DNA of 64,000 bases from Paenibacillus senegalimassiliensis (lineage in GTDB: Bacteria > Bacillota > Bacilli > Paenibacillales > Paenibacillaceae). The notes under the pieces are model-generated. The model was not told the origin of the DNA. It ran no database searches and saw only the letters and a list, made by a program, of their open reading frames with translations. The stretch lies in the NCBI RefSeq assembly GCF_001486585.1, contig NZ_LN909046.1, positions 558,001 through 622,000 on the forward strand. The letters run 5' to 3'. Both the position numbers and the translations under genes were made by a program. This document shows, one piece after another, positions 1-7,937 of the stretch (position 1 is its first letter; each line of letters opens with the position of its first letter).

Positions 1-1
1 G

Positions 2-583
2 CCGTTGTCCATGATTACCGAGTCTGTATTCTCCCGCTTCTTGTCTGCCATGAAAGAAGAGCGTATCGCGGCCAGCAAAATTTTGAATGGCCCTGAGAAG
101 CAAGCCTTCAAAGGGGACAAGCAAGAGTTCATCGAGAATGTACGCAAGGCGCTGTTTGTCTCCAAGATTGTCTCCTATGCTCAAGGCTTTGCGCAAATGC
201 GTTCGGCTTCGGACGAATACGGCTGGGATCTGAAATATGGCAACATCGCGATGATCTTCCGCGGAGGCTGCATTATCCGTTCCCAATTCCTGCAGAACAT
301 CAAGGAAGCTTATGACCGCGACGCGGCGCTTAAGAATCTGCTGCTGGACCCTTACTTCAAAAATGTAGTCGAAAGCTATCAAGGAGCTTGGCGTAAAGTA
401 ATCTCCGCTGCCGTGGAGAATGGAATTCCTGTACCTGGCTTTGCCAGCGCCCTGTCGTACTATGACAGCTACCGGACGGAACGTTTGCCGGCTAATCTGC
501 TGCAAGCGCAACGCGACTACTTCGGAGCTCATACCTTCAAACGTGTAGACAAGGAAGGCGTCTTCCATCATCAATGGTTCTAA
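2..583 (+). CDS. gnd: 6-phosphogluconate dehydrogenase, C-terminal part
   Basis: This is the all-helical C-terminal domain of NADP(+)-dependent decarboxylating 6-phosphogluconate dehydrogenase, which makes ribulose-5-phosphate in the oxidative pentose phosphate pathway. The reading frame is open from base 2, so the gene begins before the window; about 193 codons are present of a family length near 470. Family landmarks seen are ITESVFSR, the IFRGGCIIR stretch, the late [12 protein letters not shown] segment and the [11 protein letters not shown](KR)D-like end, where substrate-binding residues of the dimer partner lie. It ends in TAA and is followed directly by a strong terminator. Another pentose phosphate enzyme, rpe, lies at about 59.6 kb. 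Confidence 0.96.
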   Translation, partial: PLSMITESVFSRFLSAMKEERIAASKILNGPEKQAFKGDKQEFIENVRKALFVSKIVSYAQGFAQMRSASDEYGWDLKYGNIAMIFRGGCIIRSQFLQNIKEAYDRDAALKNLLLDPYFKNVVESYQGAWRKVISAAVENGIPVPGFASALSYYDSYRTERLPANLLQAQRDYFGAHTFKRVDKEGVFHHQWF

Positions 584-607
584 ATCCCGGGCAGTTTAGC
601 CCGGAAG

Positions 608-645
608 CCGGAGGGACGAATGCGTTCCTCCGGTTTTCTTTTTTT
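608..645 (+). terminator. terminator after gnd
   Basis: An 11-bp stem GCCGGAGGGAC-type (608-618 with 623-633, one mismatch) and a 4-base loop are followed by a T-rich run (TTTTCTTTTTTT). It lies 25 bases after the gnd stop codon. Confidence 0.85.
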
Positions 646-650
646 ATATC

Positions 651-678
651 TTGAAAATGTATCGGCCTGTGTTATGAT
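651..678 (+). promoter_or_regulatory. sigma-A-type promoter of aroK
   Basis: TTGAAA at 651-656 and TATGAT at 673-678 are 16 bases apart, and a TG one base upstream of the -10 box makes it an extended -10. It lies between the gnd terminator and aroK, 70 bases before the aroK start. Confidence 0.6.
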
Positions 679-700
679 ATGAAAAAGTTTTGCTATATAA

Positions 701-727
701 GGTAGTTCAAAAAGTCATTATTTGAAC
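701..727 (+). repeat. solo inverted-repeat end of a MITE-like element
   Basis: GGTAGTTCAAAAAGTC at 701-716 matches 15 of 16 bases of the outer end of the element at 16126-16301 (read inward from its right end). It is followed after four bases by TTTGAAC (721-727), the last seven bases of the opposite end. The 27-bp stretch therefore looks like an element whose interior was deleted, lying in the untranslated leader of aroK. It could also form a 7-bp hairpin (GTTCAAA/TTTGAAC). Confidence 0.5.
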
Positions 728-748
728 ATGTTAAGCGGGTGAAGATAA

Positions 749-1261
749 TTGCATAAAGCAATAGACAACATCGTCTTGGTCGGTATGATGGGTACTGGCA
801 AATCAACCGTGGGCGCGCTGCTGGCTACAGAGACCGGCATGAGGATGGTGGATTTGGACGAGCAGATCGTCTTGGAAGCAGGACTAAGCATCCCGGAGAT
901 TTTTGCCGATAAAGGCGAAGCCTATTTTCGTGACCTTGAGTCTGAGATCCTTAGCAAAGTGCTTAGTCAATCAGGCATTATATTGTCTACAGGTGGAGGT
1001 GCTGTGTTGCGGGAGGCTAATCGCAACGTGATGCTCGCCGGTGGCAAAGTGTTTGCTCTACGGGCTACCGCCGAGGAAATTCTCGGTCGCGTAGGCCAGG
1101 ACCCGAATCGCCCCTTGCTCGCAGGTGATGCGGAGCAGCGAATCAAGATATTGCTGGATGAACGGAAGCAGGCCTATGATTTTGCCCACTATGCCATAGA
1201 CACGACAGGCAAAGATGCGGCCCGCGTGGCTGTTGAGATTTTAACGCATTACCGCGGTTAA
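749..1261 (+). CDS. aroK: shikimate kinase
   Basis: It phosphorylates shikimate at the 3-hydroxyl with ATP, step five of chorismate synthesis, in the cytoplasm. The 170-residue product has the usual family length. It shows the P-loop GMMGTGKST at residues 12-20, the shikimate-binding DLD at 35-37, YFRDLE, the GGGA turn (STGGGAV) and the lid arginine in NRPLL. The start is TTG at 749, preceded by GCGGGTGAAG; no ATG in frame gives the P-loop. aroA follows 31 bases downstream, so its product is passed to the next enzyme encoded in the same probable transcript. Confidence 0.95.
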   Translation: MHKAIDNIVLVGMMGTGKSTVGALLATETGMRMVDLDEQIVLEAGLSIPEIFADKGEAYFRDLESEILSKVLSQSGIILSTGGGAVLREANRNVMLAGGKVFALRATAEEILGRVGQDPNRPLLAGDAEQRIKILLDERKQAYDFAHYAIDTTGKDAARVAVEILTHYRG

Positions 1262-1292
1262 AGATTAATAACTATAAAAGGGGAAGTTGAAT

Positions 1293-2585
1293 ATGGATGT
1301 TATCGTAAGGCCAACGGCGCAGCTAAAAGGCGAAATTGGAGCGTTATCCTCCAAAAATTATACGACCCGTTATTTGTTGGTTGCCGCACTAGCGGAGGGA
1401 ACCAGTACGGTATATTATCCGGCTCATAGCGAAGATAGCGATGCGATTCGCCGCTGTATCGCCGATTTGGGAGCGGTGTTGGAGGAAGATGAGGAGAAGA
1501 TCGTCATCACCGGCTTCGGAAGCAGGCCCAAGGATGTCAAAACCTTGAATGTGGGCAATGCGGGAGCGGTGCTTCGTTTCCTGATGGCTATTGCAGCGCT
1601 TTGTCCCGAAGTAACCTTTGTAAACACATATCCTGATTCGCTGGGCAAGCGCCCACATGACGATTTGATAGACGCGCTGGGCCAATTGGGCGTCCAGGTA
1701 ACGCATGAAGAAGGACGTTTACCCATTACCATTCGTGGCGGTGCGGCGAAGGGCGGTAAGATCAAGGTGTCTGGCGCGGTTAGCTCACAGTATCTGAGCG
1801 CTCTGTTATTTCTGACACCGCTGCTGGCGGAAGATAGCGAAATTGAGGTGCTGGATGACCTGAAATCCAAGGTTGTGGTAGGTCAGACGCTGGAAGTGCT
1901 GGAGCAGGCCGGTATCGTGATTCATGCCAGCCATGATTATATGCATTTCCGTGTGCCGGGTGGGCAATCCTATCAAGCGAAGACCTATACCGTACAGGGA
2001 GATTACCCAGGATCGGCAGCGATTTTGGCGGCTGCTGCCGTCACCAAATCGGATATCAAGGTACATCGTCTCGCAGAGCAGAGCAAGCAGGGGGAACGTG
2101 CCATCGTCGATGTTCTTCAGATGATGGATGTGCCGCTGACGCATCAGGATGGTACGGTGCATGTTCGCGGTAATGGTCGGCTTCGTCCGGTAGAGTTCGA
2201 TGGTGACGCAGCTACGGATGCTGTGCTTGCGATGGTAGCCGCTGCTGTATTTGCCGATGGTACCTCCCGATTTTACAATGTCGAAAATTTGCGTTATAAA
2301 GAATGTGACCGCATTACGGATTATTTGGCCGAGCTGAAGAAAGCTGGAGCCCAGGTGGAGGAGCGTCAAGCCGAGATCATCGTGCATGGACGTCCGCTCG
2401 GGCTGGAAGGCGGAGTGGAGATCAACGCCCACTACGACCACCGGGTGATTATGGCCTTGACGGTGGTAGGACTTCGCTGCCGGCAGCCGCTGGTTATCAA
2501 AGATGCTCATCATGTCGCCAAATCTTATCCGCAATTTTTTGATCACATTACAGCGCTTGGCGCATCTATAGAACGAGTGGAGTAA
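1293..2585 (+). CDS. aroA: EPSP synthase (3-phosphoshikimate 1-carboxyvinyltransferase), divergent type
   Basis: It transfers enolpyruvate from PEP to shikimate-3-phosphate. I chose ATG 1293 (430 residues) because AAAAGGGGAAG lies 6-10 bases before it. Family elements are present: GNAG at about residue 89, GKRPHDDL, SSQYLSALLF, TDAVLAM, LRYKECDRI, YDHRVIMAL and AKSYPQFF. Several strongly conserved positions differ: the usual DKS-I-S-[HN]-R near the N-terminus is SSKNYTTRY, and the usual GNAGT-x-x-R-P is GNAGAVLRF. The catalytic Lys, Asp (TDAV), Glu and Arg (KECDR) and DHR are kept, so I expect activity. Its place directly after aroK supports the role. Confidence 0.88.
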   Translation: MDVIVRPTAQLKGEIGALSSKNYTTRYLLVAALAEGTSTVYYPAHSEDSDAIRRCIADLGAVLEEDEEKIVITGFGSRPKDVKTLNVGNAGAVLRFLMAIAALCPEVTFVNTYPDSLGKRPHDDLIDALGQLGVQVTHEEGRLPITIRGGAAKGGKIKVSGAVSSQYLSALLFLTPLLAEDSEIEVLDDLKSKVVVGQTLEVLEQAGIVIHASHDYMHFRVPGGQSYQAKTYTVQGDYPGSAAILAAAAVTKSDIKVHRLAEQSKQGERAIVDVLQMMDVPLTHQDGTVHVRGNGRLRPVEFDGDAATDAVLAMVAAAVFADGTSRFYNVENLRYKECDRITDYLAELKKAGAQVEERQAEIIVHGRPLGLEGGVEINAHYDHRVIMALTVVGLRCRQPLVIKDAHHVAKSYPQFFDHITALGASIERVE

Positions 2586-2623
2586 ACGTTGAAGCGCCAT
2601 CCGCATCCGAGGAGGAACTAACC

Positions 2624-3052
2624 ATGGCATTTGAGAATCCAAGTCGTGAGCAAATTAAGGAAATCCTACAGAACGCAGGCAATATTGCCGTAGTGGGGTT
2701 ATCCGATAAAACGGACCGGACCTCCTATATGGTGGCTCAGGCGATGCAAAGCAACGGTTACCGTGTTATTCCGGTGAACCCGACCGTAACCGGCGAGATT
2801 TTGGGCGAGAAGGTGTATGCCTCCTTGTCGGATATTCCTGAGCCGGTGGATATCGTCAATGTATTTCGCCGCAGCGAGCAGACGCCTCCGGTAGCCGAGG
2901 AAGCCGTTAAGATCGGTGCCAGGGTTCTGTGGCTACAGCAAGGGATTGTGAGTGAGGAAGCGTATGAGATCGCCTCCCAAGGGGGACTCACCGTCATCAT
3001 GGATCGTTGCATCAAGGTCGAGGATAGCATCTTAATTGGAAAACGCAGCTAA
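2624..3052 (+). CDS. CoA-binding domain protein (YneT/YccU family)
   Basis: A 142-residue, single-domain Rossmann-fold protein of the CoA_binding_2 type. NIAVVGLSDKTDRTSY (residues 21-36) is the nucleotide-binding loop; VIPVNPT, the VDIVNVFR segment and the VLWLQQGI...A strand-turn are typical of the family. Members bind CoA in vitro, but the physiological role is not established. The start is ATG 2624, with GAGGAG 9 bases upstream. It follows aroA by 38 bases and is closed by a hairpin at 3080, so it may be the last gene of the aroK-aroA transcript. Confidence 0.88.
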   Translation: MAFENPSREQIKEILQNAGNIAVVGLSDKTDRTSYMVAQAMQSNGYRVIPVNPTVTGEILGEKVYASLSDIPEPVDIVNVFRRSEQTPPVAEEAVKIGARVLWLQQGIVSEEAYEIASQGGLTVIMDRCIKVEDSILIGKRS

Positions 3053-3079
3053 GTGGCCTATTCATGGCTATTCCAACGT

Positions 3080-3114
3080 CCAAAGGACCCGTCCTTAAGG
3101 AGGGGTCTCTTTGG
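3080..3114 (+). terminator. terminator-like hairpin after the CoA-binding gene
   Basis: CCAAAGgaCCCgTCC (3080-3094) pairs imperfectly with GGAgGGGtctCTTTGG (3099-3114) around TTAA, followed by CTTTTGCGCTTTTT. It separates the aro transcript from ptsI. Confidence 0.6.
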
Positions 3115-3131
3115 CTTTTGCGCTTTTTCCT

Positions 3132-3160
3132 TTGACAAATTTGACGGGCAGGGCGTACCA
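3132..3160 (+). promoter_or_regulatory. candidate promoter of ptsI
   Basis: A perfect TTGACA (3132-3137) with TACCAT 17 bases downstream (3155-3160). It lies about 80 bases before the ptsI start and after the preceding terminator. Confidence 0.5.
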
Positions 3161-3237
3161 TTATGAGATAGATAGAAGTTACTTGGTAACGGAAGCTTCA
3201 GACAAGGAACTCACAAGCAAGACTAGGGGGTCACTAC

Positions 3238-4980
3238 ATGATACAGGGGATCGGAGCAGCAGCAGGGGTTGCGATCGGCAAAGCCTTTGTGCTGCCCGCC
3301 TGGGAGTGGGATGTGCCTGATCGGCGCATGGATAAGGTCGACTTGGCCAAAGAGTTTGAACGGTTGTACGAGGGCATTCGTACATCTAAAAGTGAAATTG
3401 AAGTGATGAAGAGGGAGATCAAGGAGACGGTAGGGGCGGAGGAATCGGGTATATTCGATGCTCACCTGGCCATCCTGGAGGACCCTGTTTTTATGAGCGA
3501 GATCCAGGGGATTATCGAACGTCAGTACAAAGCGGCCGAAGTAGCGGTAAAAGAAGCGATCGATCATTTTGTGACGATGTTTGACCTGTTGGATGATGAG
3601 TATATGAAGGAACGGGCGCTGGACATCAAGGATGTTGGCAATCGCTTGCTCAAGCATCTGCTGGGGACACCGGATATCACATTGCCAGCGGATACACAGC
3701 CTTATATTTTGGTGGCCAAGGAGCTGTCGCCTTCGCAATTAGTACACTTGAATCCGGATAACGTGCTCGGTATGGTGACGATGGCTGGCGGGAAAACCTC
3801 GCATTCGGCCATTATGGCCCGTGCTCTTGGCATACCGCTTGTGTCGGGTTTGGAGAACAAGCTACCGGAGCCTTTGCAGACTGGTGATCTGCTGGTCATT
3901 GACGGGGATGAGGGCTTGATCTACCTAAACCCAGGAGAGGCTGTCGTGGAACGGTTCACAGAGCTTGCCGAGAAGCAGCGTCGGCGCAAAGAACAGCTTC
4001 AATTGCTGGCTTCCGTCGAGGCCGTCACGAAGGATGGTGTTCGCCTGCGACTTGCTGGCAATATCAGCTCCGTCAAGGACTTGGAACTGGCGATCAAGCA
4101 TGGCGCAGAGGGAGTAGGGCTGTTCCGTACGGAGTTTCTGTATATGGATCGGGCTACCTTCCCTGGTGAGGATGAGCAGTTCGAAGTGTACCGTCAGGTC
4201 GTGGAGAAGACGGGCACACATCCTGTCGTAATTCGTACCTTGGATATTGGTGGAGATAAGCAACTTGAATATTTTGCTCTGCCGGAAGAGGATAATCCGG
4301 TGCTAGGGTATCGGGCAATTCGGATCAGCCTGGACAGTCGGGAGTTATTCCAGACGCAAATGAGCGCCATTTTGCGGGCAAGTGCCTACGGCAAGGTCAA
4401 AATGCTGCTTCCGATGATCTCCTCGCTCGAAGAGATCCGGGCGGCAAAGGAAGTTCTGGAAGAGGCCAAGCAGGATTTGTCCCGGCGCGGTCTTGCCTAC
4501 GACGCTGGTATTCAAGTGGGCATCATGATAGAAGTTCCCGCTGCTGCTGCTATTTCTGATTTGCTGGCCCAGGAAGTTGACTTCTTTAGCATCGGAACCA
4601 ACGATCTGGTTCAATACGTGCTGGCTGTGGACCGTATGAATGAGAAAATTGCCCATATGTATCATCCGTTCCATCCCGCGGTGTTACGTTTGCTGCGTCA
4701 AACGGTACAAGCGGCCCATGAAGCCGGGATTTCTGTGAGTGTTTGCGGAGAGATGGCGGGCGATGAGAAGGCAATTCCGTTGTGGCTGCATTTAGGCGTG
4801 ACCGAGCTTAGCATGTCGCCACAAGCACTGCTACGTGTGAAGCACCGCGTCCTCAATTCGCATGCACAAGAGGGCAAACTGATTGGAGCTACCTGCTATC
4901 GCCTGACAACCAGCGATGAAGTTGAAACTGAATTAATCCGGTATGGATACGAGCTGGGGCAGGAACGGCTAAGTAAATAA
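3238..4980 (+). CDS. ptsI: PTS enzyme I (phosphoenolpyruvate-protein phosphotransferase)
   Basis: The soluble first enzyme of the sugar phosphotransferase system: it takes phosphate from PEP onto a histidine and passes it to HPr. The 580-residue length is typical. The N-terminal HPr-binding/swivel domain carries the phospho-histidine at H189 in GGKTSHSAIMAR; the C-terminal TIM-barrel has GLFRTEFLYM, the VRTLDIGGDK-like strand, MIEVPAA, SIGTNDLVQY and the proton-donor Cys about 503 in CGEMAGD. The start is ATG 3238, after an AAGACTAGGGGG site. Unusually for Bacillales, no ptsH lies next to it; the only HPr-like gene in the window (23030) lacks the histidine. Confidence 0.97.
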   Translation: MIQGIGAAAGVAIGKAFVLPAWEWDVPDRRMDKVDLAKEFERLYEGIRTSKSEIEVMKREIKETVGAEESGIFDAHLAILEDPVFMSEIQGIIERQYKAAEVAVKEAIDHFVTMFDLLDDEYMKERALDIKDVGNRLLKHLLGTPDITLPADTQPYILVAKELSPSQLVHLNPDNVLGMVTMAGGKTSHSAIMARALGIPLVSGLENKLPEPLQTGDLLVIDGDEGLIYLNPGEAVVERFTELAEKQRRRKEQLQLLASVEAVTKDGVRLRLAGNISSVKDLELAIKHGAEGVGLFRTEFLYMDRATFPGEDEQFEVYRQVVEKTGTHPVVIRTLDIGGDKQLEYFALPEEDNPVLGYRAIRISLDSRELFQTQMSAILRASAYGKVKMLLPMISSLEEIRAAKEVLEEAKQDLSRRGLAYDAGIQVGIMIEVPAAAAISDLLAQEVDFFSIGTNDLVQYVLAVDRMNEKIAHMYHPFHPAVLRLLRQTVQAAHEAGISVSVCGEMAGDEKAIPLWLHLGVTELSMSPQALLRVKHRVLNSHAQEGKLIGATCYRLTTSDEVETELIRYGYELGQERLSK

Positions 4981-4999
4981 TATGAAGTATAAGCAAACA

Positions 5000-5034
5000 C
5001 AGGCCGCCCAAGGTTTATATGACCGGGCGGCCTG
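5000..5034. terminator. convergent hairpin between ptsI and the PfpI gene
   Basis: A perfect 10-bp inverted repeat CAGGCCGCCC/GGGCGGCCTG (5000-5009 and 5025-5034) lies between the convergent ends of ptsI and the PfpI-type gene. There is no good T-run on the plus side and only a short TGTTT on the minus side, so termination is likely but not certain. Confidence 0.55.
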
Positions 5035-5052
5035 CGCGTATTTAGGGAAGAG

Positions 5053-5580
5053 TTACTTACGCTGTGCTATCGCATCGGCAACAGCCTTGGCGTAAATAGG
5101 CAAATCCGCAGGCCGGCGGGCTGAAATGATATGTCCGTCTACAATCGTGGGCTCATCCTTCCAGATCGCCCCCGCATTTTGCATATCATCGCGAATGGCC
5201 GGTGTGGAAGTGACCGTTACGCCTTCGAGTATACCGGCAGAGATGAGCACCCATCCGGCATGGCATATTTGCCCTATAGGCTTCCTGTCTTCATGTAGCT
5301 TCCGGACCAACTCCAACACTTTCGGGTAACGTCGAAGCTTGTCGGGAGCCCATCCACCAGGGATAATGATGCCATCGGTATCGCTGGCATTCATTTCCTC
5401 AAAAGCGTATTCAGCTTCGGCAGGCACCCCGTATTTGCCAATGTACTTTTTTCCTTTCTCCGGGCCGGTCAAATGAACCTCGGCACCTTCTTCGCGCAGG
5501 CGATAGATCGGGTACCACAGCTCCAAATCCTCGAATTCCTCATCCACCAAAGCAATAATATTTTTTCCAGAAAGTCTCAA
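5053..5580 (-). CDS. PfpI/DJ-1 family protein (YfkM-like, type 1 glutamine amidotransferase fold)
   Basis: A 175-residue single-domain protein of the PfpI/YhbO/YfkM group, cytoplasmic stress proteins reported as proteases or as glyoxal/glycation repair enzymes. The nucleophile elbow GQICHAGW places Cys106 followed by His107; the acidic partner is probably in the DEEFEDLE segment (about residues 13-20), and IIIPGGWAPD is a further family mark. The start is a TTG at 5578-5580 (read on the minus strand), preceded by GGAGGAG about 6 bases upstream. It is convergent with ptsI and probably transcribed alone. The exact substrate cannot be told from sequence. Confidence 0.9.
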   Translation of the reverse strand: MRLSGKNIIALVDEEFEDLELWYPIYRLREEGAEVHLTGPEKGKKYIGKYGVPAEAEYAFEEMNASDTDGIIIPGGWAPDKLRRYPKVLELVRKLHEDRKPIGQICHAGWVLISAGILEGVTVTSTPAIRDDMQNAGAIWKDEPTIVDGHIISARRPADLPIYAKAVADAIAQRK

Positions 5581-5733
5581 ATTAATCTCCTCCTTACCAG
5601 GCTGGCTCTTGACGAAAGCCCGTTCTAATATTTTAATGAGAACAAATAATTACTATTACTATGCTTAGACTAAATTTCAGTTTCTTAAACATCAAACATA
5701 GCAATCTATGAAGTGTTAGGATGAGGTGATCCT

Positions 5734-6177
5734 GTGCGTAAGCACTGCCATTGCGGGCAAATGATGAACCTTGGTTTTAGAACGGTCATTTTTGAAGGAA
5801 TCTATGAAATTGATAATGTTCCTATTTATGAATGTGAAGAGTGCAGTCATTACGAAGTGCTTCCCGAGGTAAAGGTTGAATTGACAGATTTGTTGGCCAG
5901 ACTAAAAGAAGAAGGGTTCGGGGAATGGGTTGATTTTTCTGAGCAAAATGAGCTGGCGGGGCTGATTTTAGCTGTGTCGGATAAATGGACGGGGACCGAG
6001 GAAGCTTCTTTCGAGAGTGTGCTGGAGCGGCAATGTGAGGAGCAGATTAATCTGTTGCTGGATTTGTATGGTGGGGCAAAACAGCTTGGTGATCTGGAAT
6101 GGATGGACAGTATTTCCAAACGTCTTCAACCCTTGTCTAAATTTGTAAGAAATCGTCAAATATCCAGTACGAATTAA
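5734..6177 (+). CDS. small protein with YgiT-like zinc-finger N-terminus
   Basis: A 147-residue protein that I recognise only in part. The first 40 residues hold HCHCG (Cys5, Cys7) and ECEECSHY (Cys34, Cys37), resembling the metal-binding module of YgiT/MqsA-type proteins. The rest is acidic, mostly helical and without a helix-turn-helix that I can see. The start is GTG 5734, with GATGAGGTGAT about 6 bases before it. No toxin gene is adjacent, so an antitoxin role is not supported. It stands alone between the PfpI gene and ytxJ. Confidence 0.75.
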   Translation: MRKHCHCGQMMNLGFRTVIFEGIYEIDNVPIYECEECSHYEVLPEVKVELTDLLARLKEEGFGEWVDFSEQNELAGLILAVSDKWTGTEEASFESVLERQCEEQINLLLDLYGGAKQLGDLEWMDSISKRLQPLSKFVRNRQISSTN

Positions 6178-6305
6178 CGGTGATTTTGACGGATTTTGCA
6201 AATGAATTTGTAAATGAACTTGTGTTTTCATAATTTTTTTTGTTAAGATATCATCAGAGCATCAGAACATCTGGCGATTCTTATTCAAAGAAGGGGATAT
6301 GCGCT

Positions 6306-6653
6306 ATGTCCGACATGATGAGAATACAAACGATCCAGGAGCTCCAGACTGCGTTGGCGGATTCCAGCCGTCAGCCCTTGTTGCTCTTTAAGCACAGCAC
6401 CCGCTGTTCCATCAGCGCGAAGGCTCACCAGGCGGTAGAGGCTTACCTGCAGGAAGAGCCCCGTGAGGATGTTACATATGGTCTGATACATGTGATCCAA
6501 AGTCGGGACGTGTCGAATGAAGCGGCAGACCGGCTTGAGGTCAGACATGAATCGCCGCAGGCGATTTTGGTTAAGGATGGGCAAGCCATCTGGCATACTT
6601 CCCACTCCAAGATTACAAAAACGGCTTTAAGCGTGGCATTGACTTCACATTGA
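6306..6653 (+). CDS. ytxJ: bacillithiol-system redox-active protein YtxJ
   Basis: A 115-residue thioredoxin-fold protein of the YtxJ (monothiol bacilliredoxin-like) family, expected to reduce bacillithiol mixed disulfides. FKHSTRCSISAKAH places the single active cysteine at Cys34 (B. subtilis YtxJ has a CPIS version); the cis-Pro-type loop is HESPQAILV. The start is ATG 6306, with AAGGGG 9 bases upstream; the frame extends further upstream without family similarity. It lies about 110 bases before ccpA, the same neighbourhood as in B. subtilis (ytxJ-aroA-ccpA). Bacillithiol use fits a low-GC Gram-positive host. Confidence 0.9.
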   Translation: MSDMMRIQTIQELQTALADSSRQPLLLFKHSTRCSISAKAHQAVEAYLQEEPREDVTYGLIHVIQSRDVSNEAADRLEVRHESPQAILVKDGQAIWHTSHSKITKTALSVALTSH

Positions 6654-6762
6654 AGCGTTGTCATTGCATAAAGAAGTATTTTGTCGTATCATAAACTTTA
6701 ATTGGAGCTCTGGAACTTTACCGGATGAATGAGTGAAAATCTATGGCAATGGAGAGAAGAAT

Positions 6763-7767
6763 GTGACGGTTACCATTTACGATGTGGCACGTGAAGCAGG
6801 CGTCTCGATGGCCACGGTTTCCCGGGTTGTCAACAACAATCCGAATGTGAAACCGCAGACCCGGAAAAAGGTTTACGAAGCGATTGAACGGTTAGGTTAT
6901 CGTCCTAACGCGGTAGCGAGAGGACTTGCCAGCAAGAAGACCACCACGGTTGGTGTGGTGATCCCTGATATTTCGAATTCAATCTTTGCAGAAATTGCCC
7001 GGGGCATCGAAGATATTGCCAACATGTACCACTATAACATCATTTTGTGTAATGCCGACAAGCGTAAGGAGAAGGAGATCCGCGTTATTAACACGCTGCT
7101 GGAGAAGCAGGTGGACGGGCTTCTCTTCATGGGCGGTACGGTAACGGAGGAGCATATTCAGGCGTTCCGGACCTCGTCGGTGCCGATTGTGCTCTGTGCA
7201 ACTAGTGACGACAATGGCCAATATCCGTCTGTTGATATCGATCATGAGTCGGCAGCGTTTGATGCGGTCAGCACCCTGATTCGTCATGGTCACCGTGAGG
7301 TTGCGATGATTAGTGGCACGCTGCAGGACCCGGCGAACGGGTATGCCAGATTCCAAGGGTATAAGCGTGCGCTGGAGACGGCAGGGATTGAATATCAAGA
7401 AGATTTGGTTCGTATCGGCAACTACCGCTATGAGTCAGGTGTTGAAGCGATGAAGTATTTCCTCGGCTTGAAGAAACGCCCAACCGGGATCTTTGCCGCT
7501 ACCGACGAGATGGCGATTGGGGCCATTCACAGCATTCAAGATGAAGGCTTGAAGGTACCGGACGATATCTCCATCATTAGCGTGGACAACATTCGTATGG
7601 CCTCCATGGTGCGTCCGCAATTGACGACTGTGGCTCAGCCGATGTACGATCTTGGAGCTGTAGCGATGCGCTTGCTTACCAAGTTGATGAAGAAGGAAGC
7701 CGTTGAGAATCCACGGGTTATCTTGCCGCATGAGACTATTTTGCGGTTATCAGTTAGCCACGTTTAA
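6763..7767 (+). CDS. ccpA: catabolite control protein A (LacI family regulator)
   Basis: The global carbon regulator of Firmicutes; with Ser-phosphorylated HPr or Crh as corepressor it binds cre operators. The N-terminal LacI helix-turn-helix ([20 protein letters not shown]) and hinge helix ([14 protein letters not shown]) nearly match B. subtilis CcpA, and the periplasmic-binding-protein-like core (VVIPDIS..., [15 protein letters not shown]) follows. I chose GTG 6763 (334 residues) because GGAGAG is 7 bases upstream and the length fits the family; an upstream GTG at 6733 would add ten unrelated residues. Cre-like sites occur 2-3 kb downstream in acuC. Confidence 0.96.
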   Translation: MTVTIYDVAREAGVSMATVSRVVNNNPNVKPQTRKKVYEAIERLGYRPNAVARGLASKKTTTVGVVIPDISNSIFAEIARGIEDIANMYHYNIILCNADKRKEKEIRVINTLLEKQVDGLLFMGGTVTEEHIQAFRTSSVPIVLCATSDDNGQYPSVDIDHESAAFDAVSTLIRHGHREVAMISGTLQDPANGYARFQGYKRALETAGIEYQEDLVRIGNYRYESGVEAMKYFLGLKKRPTGIFAATDEMAIGAIHSIQDEGLKVPDDISIISVDNIRMASMVRPQLTTVAQPMYDLGAVAMRLLTKLMKKEAVENPRVILPHETILRLSVSHV

Positions 7768-7837
7768 TGGACAAGCTAAACGGGTAGAAAAATGATAAAC
7801 ATAGAGAAATATATATATGAAAAAGGTTATGAAACGG

Positions 7838-7866
7838 AAAAAGCTCCTGCAAAGGAGCTTTTTTGA
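7838..7866 (+). terminator. terminator after ccpA
   Basis: AAAAAGCTCCT and AGGAGCTTTTTT form a perfect hairpin with a short loop and a T-run, 70 bases after the ccpA stop. Confidence 0.85.
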
Positions 7867-7937
7867 GTATCAGGAGAGGTAAGGAATGAGGAGAACAGCT
7901 TCATACCTCTCAAGGAGTTGTTGAAGGGAGTAAGGGG

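Noticed and set aside
1806-2642. 278-codon minus-strand frame inside aroA
   Set aside because: Antisense shadow of aroA, with no start context and no recognisable protein motif.
5734-6177. YgiT-like antitoxin of a toxin-antitoxin pair
   Set aside because: The zinc-binding N-terminus fits, but there is no DNA-binding half and no RelE/MqsR-like toxin gene beside it.
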